Assembly (NCBI GenBank): GCA_030601965.1
Contig: JAUWAR010000078.1
Location: 1 to 5,965, forward strand
Direction of reading: 5' to 3'
Length of the DNA stretch: 5,965 bases
From: a bacterium
GTDB taxonomy: Bacteria; Hydrothermota; UBA3073; JACQXS01; JAUWAR01
The position numbers were made by a program, and so were the translations under genes. Below are positions 1 to 4,643 of this stretch, piece by piece. A model generated the notes under the pieces. That model searched no databases, was not told where the DNA came from, and worked only from the letters and a program-made list of their open reading frames with translations. Each line of letters opens with the position of its first letter. Within the stretch, counting starts at the first letter, position 1.

Positions 1-540
1 CATGGGATGTCACGAGATACTTGGAAAAGATACTCATCTAAAGGTTCCTGGTATTACGAAATAACTGATCAGGGCTATAAATACAATATGACAGATATTC
101 AAGCATCTATTGGCCTGTGCCAATTAAGAAGATTAAATGAAATGCAGAGAAAAAGGGAAGAGTATGTAAATATGTATAATGAGGTTTTCTCAAAGGTTGA
201 AGAGATAGTTGTTCCTTATGTTAAAAGAGATATTAGACACTCGTGGCATCTCTATATTATCCAAATAAAACCAGAACTCTTAAAGATTAATAGAGACGAA
301 TTTATTGAAGAACTTCGCAATGAAAATATTGGAACCTCTGTTCATTTCATACCATTACACCTTATGCCCTTTTATCAGAAAAGTTTTGGTTTTAAAAAAG
401 GAGATTTTAGAGCGTCTGAATCTGTATATCAAAGAGTTATCTCCTTACCCCTATATCCAGGACTTACACCAGAGGATGTAAAAGATGTGATTAAGGCGGT
501 CATGAAAGTGACGACAGAGAACAGAAAACAGAAATTCTGA
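1..540 (+). CDS. DegT/DnrJ/EryC1/StrS-family PLP sugar aminotransferase, C-terminal part
   Basis: The reading frame is open from base 1 (His-Gly-Met-Ser...), so this is the 3' end of a gene and the methionine at position 7 is not the start. About 179 residues are visible, roughly half of a usual family member of about 370-400 residues. The motif GYKYNMTDIQASIGLCQL (visible residues about 25-42) is the family hallmark; its Asn/Met/Thr/Asp segment lies near the PLP and the dimer interface. Further family signatures are SVHFIPLHLMPFYQ in the middle and ISLPLYPGLTPEDV near the end. The PLP-binding lysine lies upstream, outside the window. Family members transfer an amino group from glutamate to a keto-sugar nucleotide in the cytoplasm (for example ArnB, PglE, PseC, WecE). 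The exact sugar cannot be read from this fragment. The sugar-phosphate transferase gene follows after 11 nt, which supports a role in glycan synthesis. The family is confident; the substrate is unknown. Confidence 0.93.
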   Translation, partial: HGMSRDTWKRYSSKGSWYYEITDQGYKYNMTDIQASIGLCQLRRLNEMQRKREEYVNMYNEVFSKVEEIVVPYVKRDIRHSWHLYIIQIKPELLKINRDEFIEELRNENIGTSVHFIPLHLMPFYQKSFGFKKGDFRASESVYQRVISLPLYPGLTPEDVKDVIKAVMKVTTENRKQKF

Positions 541-551
541 CTTCTGATGAC

Positions 552-1154
552 ATGAGTTTTTATGAGAAATATGGCAAACGTCTGTTGGATATAATAATAT
601 CCAGTACTGGTTTAATATTTTGTTCCCCCATTTTTGTAATTGTAATAATTTTAATAAAGATAGGGAGTCTGGGACCTGTTTTTTTCTGTCGAGAGCGTAT
701 AGGCAAAGGAGGAAAGATATTTAAACTAATTAAATTCCGCACTATGTTGATAGATGAAGAAAGTTACAAACATCAATTTACACCTGGGAGTAAACAACGA
801 GTTACTATAGTAGGCAGGATTTTGAGAAAAACTAAGATAGACGAATTACCAGAACTTATTAATATATTAAGAGGAGAAATGAGTCTTGTTGGTCCAAGAC
901 CGGAGGTCACAAAGTATATCCGCTATTACAATAAAAATATTCTTAGCATTAAACCTGGAATAACAGACTTTGCCTCCATAAAATATAGAGATGAAGAAGA
1001 ACTATTGGCTCTGAGCGAATCACCTGAGCAAACTTATATAGAAGAGATACTACCAGATAAGTTAAAGATGAATACAGCTTACTTAAGTAAAATTTCTTTA
1101 TGGCAGGATTTGAAAATACTACTACTTACTTTTTATCAAGTAATTAAGAAGTGA
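552..1154 (+). CDS. Bacterial sugar transferase (monotopic phosphoglycosyl transferase, WcaJ/PglC type)
   Basis: This 200-aa protein has the size of the minimal catalytic form (PglC-like), without the extra membrane helices of long WcaJ/WbaP proteins. Such enzymes move a sugar phosphate from a UDP-sugar to undecaprenyl phosphate at the inner face of the membrane, starting O-antigen, capsule, exopolysaccharide or glycoprotein glycans. Visible hallmarks: KRLLD (9-13) followed by one hydrophobic helix (about 11-37) with a Ser-Pro at 25-26, where PglC has its helix-breaking re-entrant kink; GPVFFCRERIGKGGK (41-55); KFRTM (61-65); the catalytic Asp-Glu pair at 97-98 within KIDELPELINILRGEMS; GPRPE (114-118); KPGITDFASIKYRDEEE (134-150); and a C-terminal SLWQDLKIL helix (182-190). 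The ATG at 552 is chosen because it places the KRLLD segment normally; no clear Shine-Dalgarno precedes it, so translation may couple to the upstream stop at 538-540. The sugar specificity is not determined. Confidence 0.95.
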   Translation: MSFYEKYGKRLLDIIISSTGLIFCSPIFVIVIILIKIGSLGPVFFCRERIGKGGKIFKLIKFRTMLIDEESYKHQFTPGSKQRVTIVGRILRKTKIDELPELINILRGEMSLVGPRPEVTKYIRYYNKNILSIKPGITDFASIKYRDEEELLALSESPEQTYIEEILPDKLKMNTAYLSKISLWQDLKILLLTFYQVIKK

Positions 1155-1185
1155 GCACCACATAAAAAAACGAAGCATTAAAATC

Positions 1186-1215
1186 TTGACAGATGTTGTT
1201 CTATTGTGCTATTTT
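1186..1215 (+). promoter_or_regulatory. Sigma70-type promoter with extended -10, upstream of the GlmL operon
   Basis: A perfect -35 box TTGACA lies at 1186-1191. An 18-bp spacer separates it from TATTTT at 1210-1215, which is preceded by TG at 1207-1208 and so forms an extended -10 (TGnTATTTT). Initiation about 7 nt after the -10 would fall at about 1222, which is the A of the ATG of the next gene. It sits in the only clear gap between the glycan genes and the following operon. The prediction rests on sequence match alone. Confidence 0.6.
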
Positions 1216-1221
1216 AAATAG

Positions 1222-1554
1222 ATGGGCATCAAAGATTCTTTCAGACACGCATTTGGAATAGACGAGAAAGAAGAAGGTTTAAATGATGAAGAGAAAAGAG
1301 TTATAGAACTCATTGCAAGGGGAATTATAGAAAGAAGGCTTTCTGCACCTGCTGTAATGTTTCTTGAATCTGTAAAGCCTCTTAACTTTATAGGTTCACA
1401 AGCAATGGTTTTCTTGCGACCTATAATTGCTGCTATATTTCCAACAAAGACTTATGATACAATTGAAAAGATATTGGAAAAGAGAAAAGGGATAGACTAT
1501 CTTCTTGAAAGAATAGAAAATATTGAGGGAGGAGACAATGCAAAAAGAGATTAA
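1222..1554 (+). CDS. Uncharacterised 110-aa protein, first gene of the GlmL operon
   Basis: I cannot name a function for this 110-residue protein. It has a charged N-terminus (about 1-28, rich in Glu/Asp/Lys), a mixed helix (RVIELIARGIIERRL, 26-40), a hydrophobic centre from SAPAVMFLESVKPLNFIG (41-58) to about residue 73, and a charged helical end (IEKILEKRKGIDYLLERIEN, 81-100). No signal peptide is seen. The centre is interrupted by Glu49, Lys52 and Arg66, so it looks more like a buried or peripheral membrane-binding helix pair than a true membrane span. From memory of similar sequences, the core resembles small conserved proteins in bacterial genomes, but I cannot assign a family name. It is read as a real gene because a strong promoter precedes it and its 3' end overlaps the glmL-like gene by 17 nt. 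No Shine-Dalgarno is visible before the ATG, which fits leaderless translation from the predicted promoter. Confidence 0.8.
   Translation: MGIKDSFRHAFGIDEKEEGLNDEEKRVIELIARGIIERRLSAPAVMFLESVKPLNFIGSQAMVFLRPIIAAIFPTKTYDTIEKILEKRKGIDYLLERIENIEGGDNAKRD
1526..1534 (+). promoter_or_regulatory. Ribosome binding site deciding the GlmL start
   Basis: AGGGAGGAG at 1526-1534 contains GGAGG (1528-1532) five nucleotides before the ATG at 1538. It supports the ATG at 1538 over an in-frame TTG at 1523, which would overlap this site and has no comparable Shine-Dalgarno. The site lies inside the end of the upstream 110-aa gene, so translation of the two is probably coupled. Confidence 0.8.
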
Positions 1555-3334
1555 CACAATTTTAGCCACTGATTGTGGGAGTACTACTACAAAGGCTATA
1601 CTCATTGAGAAAAAAGATGATGAGTATAGACTGATAGTAAGAGGCGAATCTCCAACTACTGTTGAGGCGCCATTTGAGGATGTAACAAAGGGCGTCTTGA
1701 ATTCAATAAGAGAGGTTGAAGAACTTACTGGAAAGACTATCCTTGATGGCGAGAACATTATTAAACCCCGCAAGAATGATAAAGAAGGTGTTGACATTTA
1801 TATTTCTACATCCAGTGCGGGTGGCGGTTTACAAATGATGGTGGCAGGTGTGGTAAAGTCTATGACAGCAGAATCAGCTGCAAGGGCCGCACTTGGAGCA
1901 GGTGCAATTGTTATGGAGACGATAGCGTCTAACGATGGGAGACTTCCTCACCAGCGAATAGAGATTATGCGGAAACTCAGACCTGATATGATACTACTTT
2001 CTGGTGGTATTGATGGTGGAACCATTTCTCATGTAGCCAGTCTTGCAGAACTTATAGGTGCAGCAGAACCACGCCCGAGATTTGGGACAGGTTATAGCCT
2101 GCCAGTGATATTTGCAGGCAATAAAGATGCAAGAGAAATTATAACGAAGAGTCTTAAAGAGAAAACCGCCTTTTCTATAGTAGATAACTTAAGACCAACT
2201 CTTGAGAGGGAAAACTTGAGGCCTGCAAGAAATGAGATACACGAACTATTTTTAGAGCATGTGATGGCACATGCTCCGGGTTATAAAACACTTATAGATT
2301 GGACAGATGCCCCAATAATGCCTACACCTGGGGCTGTTGGAAGCCTTGTAGAGATGGTAGGAAAAAAGGAAAAAATAAATGTAATGGGAGTGGATATTGG
2401 AGGTGCAACTACGGATGTCTTTTCTGTGTTTTCAGAGACTTTTAACAGAACAGTATCGGCAAATCTTGGAATGAGTTATTCAATATCAAATGTTTTGGCT
2501 GAGACTGGAATAAACAATATAATGAGATGGATCCCATTTGAAATGGATGAAAAAGACTTAAGAAATATGATTAGAAACAAAATGATAAGACCTACTACTA
2601 TTCCTCAAACCTTACAGGAACTACAAATAGAACAGGCGATAGCACGAGAGGCTCTCAGGCTTGCATTTGAACATCATAAATCTATGGCTGTTGGACTTAA
2701 AGGGGTGCAGAAACAACGGACTATATCAGATACTTTTTCTACTGATGTAGGTGCCGAAAGTCTGATAGATATGATTGGACTCTCTCTTATGATAGGTTCA
2801 GGTGGTGCACTTTCTCATGCTCCAAGACGGGTTCAGGCTGCACTTATGATGATAGATGCATTTCTGTTTGAAGGAATAACAAGACTTGCAGTTGATAGTA
2901 TATTTATGATGCCGCACCTTGGCGTGCTTGCAAAGGTTCACGAAAAGGCTGCAATAGAGGTATTTGACAAGGACTGTCTCATTAGACTTGGAACCTGTAT
3001 TGCCCCTGTGGGGACTGGTAAGGAGGGAATACCTGCTATTACAGTAAAATTAACCACGGAAAAATTAACTACGGAAGAAAAGACAGTGAATTTTGGCGAT
3101 ATAGCACTTATACCACTTGAGGGTAAAGAAATGTGTGAAATAATTCCTGCAAAGGGATTTGACATTGGAGAAGGCAGGGGAAAGAAAATAGAACAGGAAA
3201 TAGAGGGTGGTGTTGTTGGAGTAATTATAGATGCAAGGGGAAGGCCATTTACACTGTTAGAAGATAATAAGAAAAGAATAGCAAAACTTCAGGAGTGGTT
3301 AAAGGCATTGGGTGTTTATCCGGAAAAATCTTGA
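1538..3334 (+). CDS. glmL: GlmL/MutL-family ASKHA ATPase (glutamate mutase L-like), long form
   Basis: This 598-aa protein belongs to the GlmL/MutL family (not the mismatch-repair MutL), members of the acetate kinase/Hsp70/actin ATPase fold. The first phosphate loop is DCGSTTTKA (12-20) and the second is DIGGATTDVFS (286-296). Other glycine-rich motifs are SSAGGGLQMMV (92-102), LSGGIDGG (154-161) and MIGSGGALSH (418-427), the last probably in the nucleotide pocket. The family was named from the glutamate mutase locus, where glmL lies with the cobalamin-dependent mutase genes; it is thought to help assemble or reactivate the mutase, but this is poorly established. Here no mutase gene is visible, so the symbol is family-level only. 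From memory, classical GlmL is about 460 residues; the remaining 120-130 residues form a C-terminal extension with the motif AKGFDIGEGRGKK (538-550) and a terminal helix ending EWLKALGVYPEKS. The ATG at 1538 is preferred over TTG at 1523 because of the Shine-Dalgarno at 1526-1534. It is the second gene of a probable three-gene operon. Confidence 0.9.
   Translation: MQKEINTILATDCGSTTTKAILIEKKDDEYRLIVRGESPTTVEAPFEDVTKGVLNSIREVEELTGKTILDGENIIKPRKNDKEGVDIYISTSSAGGGLQMMVAGVVKSMTAESAARAALGAGAIVMETIASNDGRLPHQRIEIMRKLRPDMILLSGGIDGGTISHVASLAELIGAAEPRPRFGTGYSLPVIFAGNKDAREIITKSLKEKTAFSIVDNLRPTLERENLRPARNEIHELFLEHVMAHAPGYKTLIDWTDAPIMPTPGAVGSLVEMVGKKEKINVMGVDIGGATTDVFSVFSETFNRTVSANLGMSYSISNVLAETGINNIMRWIPFEMDEKDLRNMIRNKMIRPTTIPQTLQELQIEQAIAREALRLAFEHHKSMAVGLKGVQKQRTISDTFSTDVGAESLIDMIGLSLMIGSGGALSHAPRRVQAALMMIDAFLFEGITRLAVDSIFMMPHLGVLAKVHEKAAIEVFDKDCLIRLGTCIAPVGTGKEGIPAITVKLTTEKLTTEEKTVNFGDIALIPLEGKEMCEIIPAKGFDIGEGRGKKIEQEIEGGVVGVIIDARGRPFTLLEDNKKRIAKLQEWLKALGVYPEKS
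3046..3075 (+). repeat. 15-bp tandem duplication inside the glmL-like gene
   Basis: Two adjacent 15-bp units (AAAATTAACCACGGA at 3046-3060 and AAAATTAACTACGGA at 3061-3075) differ at one base. They keep the frame and encode KLTTE twice (residues 504-513), in a polar stretch of the C-terminal extension. The difference is a synonymous C/T in a threonine codon. This looks like a fairly recent slippage duplication in a surface loop. Confidence 0.85.
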
Positions 3335-3357
3335 AATTTTGAGACAACAAAGAGCAG

Positions 3358-3363
3358 TATAAT
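3358..3363 (+). promoter_or_regulatory. Possible -10 box (TATAAT) within the fossil tail
   Basis: A perfect TATAAT occurs here, but the candidate -35 boxes are badly spaced: TTGAAA at 3331-3336 leaves 21 bp and TTGAGA at 3339-3344 leaves 13 bp. It could give internal transcription of the following gene with a leader of about 80 nt. In AT-rich DNA a chance match is quite likely. Confidence 0.2.
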
Positions 3364-3440
3364 CGGCAAGAATCTCAAGTCAGGTATTTACTTTCTGAAA
3401 GTTGAGGGCTACAAGCCAGTGAAGGTTGTGAAATTGAGGC

Positions 3441-3447
3441 AAGGAGG
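3441..3447 (+). promoter_or_regulatory. Strong Shine-Dalgarno for the 373-aa gene
   Basis: AAGGAGG at 3441-3447 lies four nucleotides before the ATG at 3452. The same bases are the last codons (CAA-GGA-GGT) of the fossil tail, whose TAA at 3449-3451 directly abuts the ATG. This fixes the start of the downstream gene. Confidence 0.85.
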
Positions 3448-3451
3448 TTAA

Positions 3452-4573
3452 ATGGCATATGCATATACACCAGGACTTAAGGTATCTGAATATACAAGAG
3501 TTAGAAAGGAGAGACGTCTTCCTTTAAAAGGACAGGTAGTTGCTTGGCAGGCTGGAGAAGTCAGTGCAGAGACTGTAGTTGCAAGGACACAACTTCCAGG
3601 TGATGTGGAACCCTTAAATATTGCTGGGCTTTTAGGGGTCCCGCCAGAAGATTTAGATTTGTATCTTGTGAAGAAAGAAGGAGATGAAATCAAAAAAGAT
3701 GAACCTATTGCCCAGACAAAAGGTCTTTTTGGATTATTTAAGAGTGTTGTTAAATCTCCGGTTGATGGTTCTATAGAGAGTATTTCTAAAATTACGGGTC
3801 AGGCGATATTAAGACATCCTCCAATGCTTGTAGAGATAAATGCCTATATTGATGGCATGGTAACGGAGGTCTTTGAAAACGAAGGAGTAGCAGTTGAAAC
3901 AGATGCCTGCTTTATCCAGGGAATTTTTGGTATAGGGGGTGAAATAAATGGAATTCTTGCAAGTTGTGCAGAGAATCCGTTTGATATCGTGACACAGGAG
4001 ATGATACCAGAAGATGCACATAATAAAATCTTGATAGGGGGTTCTCTTGTAACACTTGATGCTTTAAAAAAGGCAATAAAGAATGGTGCTAAAGGCATTG
4101 TTGTTGGTGGTATATCAGATAGTGATTTGAAAAATTTCCTGGGTTATGAGATTGGTGTTGCAATTACAGGGTCTGAGGAAAAGGGTATAACTCTTGTTAT
4201 TACTGAGGGATTTGGCCCTATGAAGATGGCAGATAAGACATTTAGACTATTAAAAGAACATATAGGAGAAAAGGCATCTATGAATGGTGCAACCCAGATA
4301 AGGGCAGGAGTCTTAAGACCAGAGATTATAATTCCACTTAAAAAAGGAGAAAAGGAAGAAGTAAAAAAGTCACCTTCAACAGGACTTGAAATTGATTCTC
4401 CTGTCAGAGTTATAAGAGAGCCATATTTTGGGGCAATTGGAAAGGTTACTGCATTGCCACCCGAACTACAAAATATAGAGACAGAGGCAAAAGTAAGAAT
4501 TCTTGAAGTAGAACTCTCGGATGGCAGAAAAGTCACCATCCCCAGAGCAAATGTGGAGATGATAGAAGAGTAG
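3452..4573 (+). CDS. Uncharacterised 373-aa protein with barrel-sandwich-like and KOW/SH3-like segments, GlmL neighbour
   Basis: No named function is recognised. Residues about 68-130 look like a barrel-sandwich hybrid fold as in RnfC or lipoyl-type domains: DLYLVKKEGDEIKKDEPIAQ (69-88), then KSPVDGSIESISKITGQAIL (101-120). The expected modified-lysine motif is not seen there, so it is probably a structural domain. The middle (about 150-295) is rich in glycine and hydrophobic strands, including GIFGIGGEINGIL (157-169), GAKGIVVGGISDSDLKNFLG (212-231), ITEGFGPMKM (250-259) and ATQIRAGVLRPEIIIP (280-295); it may be a Rossmann-like alpha/beta region. A charged linker (297-309) leads to a small beta domain (about 317-373, GAIGKVTALPPELQ at 327-340 and ELSDGRKVTIPRANVEMIEE at the end) that resembles a KOW/SH3-like fold. 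There is no signal peptide or membrane span, so it is probably cytoplasmic. It follows the GlmL-like ATPase by 117 nt and I infer it is a partner. The start is fixed by AAGGAGG. Confidence 0.85.
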   Translation: MAYAYTPGLKVSEYTRVRKERRLPLKGQVVAWQAGEVSAETVVARTQLPGDVEPLNIAGLLGVPPEDLDLYLVKKEGDEIKKDEPIAQTKGLFGLFKSVVKSPVDGSIESISKITGQAILRHPPMLVEINAYIDGMVTEVFENEGVAVETDACFIQGIFGIGGEINGILASCAENPFDIVTQEMIPEDAHNKILIGGSLVTLDALKKAIKNGAKGIVVGGISDSDLKNFLGYEIGVAITGSEEKGITLVITEGFGPMKMADKTFRLLKEHIGEKASMNGATQIRAGVLRPEIIIPLKKGEKEEVKKSPSTGLEIDSPVRVIREPYFGAIGKVTALPPELQNIETEAKVRILEVELSDGRKVTIPRANVEMIEE

Positions 4574-4579
4574 GAAGTA

Positions 4580-4602
4580 AATGACGAAATCCGAATGACG
4601 AA
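4580..4602 (+). repeat. AATGACGAA direct repeat in the ligA upstream gap
   Basis: AATGACGAA occurs at 4580-4588 and again at 4594-4602, 14 bp apart. The gap then continues with A/C-rich words resembling short degenerate AAAT-rich units (AATAAAATTTCAAATCACAAA at its core). From memory, arrays of similar words (CCGAATGACGAA) are scattered between genes in several uncultured bacterial genomes; here only two clear copies are present. The role is unknown. Confidence 0.5.
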
Positions 4603-4608
4603 TAAAAT
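4581..4608 (+). promoter_or_regulatory. Weak candidate promoter for ligA
   Basis: ATGACG at 4581-4586 (4 of 6 to TTGACA), a 16-bp spacer, and TAAAAT at 4603-4608 (5 of 6 to TATAAT) could form a promoter giving a leader of about 30 nt. The match is poor, and the AATGACGAA repeats supply part of it. ligA could equally be transcribed by readthrough from the upstream operon, since no terminator hairpin is visible between 4574 and 4643. Confidence 0.25.
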
Positions 4609-4643
4609 TTCAAATCACAAAAGCCAATAGCCCACAGCCAAAA

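Larger units (their letters stand above)
3335..3451 (+). pseudogene. Fossil C-terminal sorting domain (T9SS/Por-like tail) of a secreted protein
   Basis: Directly after the TGA of the glmL-like gene, and in the same frame, 38 codons run open to a TAA at 3449-3451. The decoded part from about 3359 contains KNLKSGIYFLKVEGYKPVK followed by VVKLRQGG. This matches the usual closing strands of type IX secretion type A sorting domains and similar FlgD-like tails: a polar turn, then SGIYF, a short strand, and a final K-V-V-K-L-R strand at the very C-terminus. A whole tail is about 70-90 residues and should sit on a large secreted protein; here only the last 30 or so residues remain and no start codon or body is present. 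It is therefore read as the remnant of a deleted gene. The alternative, a readthrough extension of the ATPase, is less likely because such tails belong on exported proteins. The resemblance is judged by eye from family knowledge. Confidence 0.6.

Noticed and set aside
7..9. ATG at position 7 as the start of the aminotransferase gene
   Set aside because: The frame is open to base 1, and the family's N-terminal half with the PLP lysine would be missing; the gene is cut by the window edge.
1154..1210. AGCAC (1154-1158) and GTGCT (1206-1210) as a terminator or operator inverted repeat
   Set aside because: The stem is only 5 bp with a loop of nearly 50 nt, and no T-run follows in the right place.
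1396..1797. Minus-strand reading frame (133 codons) across the 110-aa gene and the glmL start
   Set aside because: It is opposite well-supported genes, Ser/Phe-rich, and has no recognisable motif.
1538..3334. DNA mismatch repair MutL, suggested by the synonym MutL
   Set aside because: The protein has ASKHA phosphate loops (DCGSTTTK and DIGGATTD) and no GHKL ATPase motifs; it belongs to the glutamate mutase L family.
4220..4228. Met-Lys-Met at residues 257-259 of the 373-aa protein, resembling a biotinylation motif
   Set aside because: It is about 130 residues away from the barrel-sandwich-like segment and not followed by the usual hydrophobic strands near the C-terminus of a biotinyl domain, so a chance match is more likely.
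4144..4539. Minus-strand reading frame (131 codons) inside the 373-aa gene
   Set aside because: It is a shadow of the sense gene, with serine- and isoleucine-rich translation and no family signature.
4586..4611. GAAAT ... ATTTC inverted repeat as a terminator after the 373-aa gene
   Set aside because: The stem is 5 bp, AT-rich and has a 16-nt loop with no T-run after it; it would not be stable.
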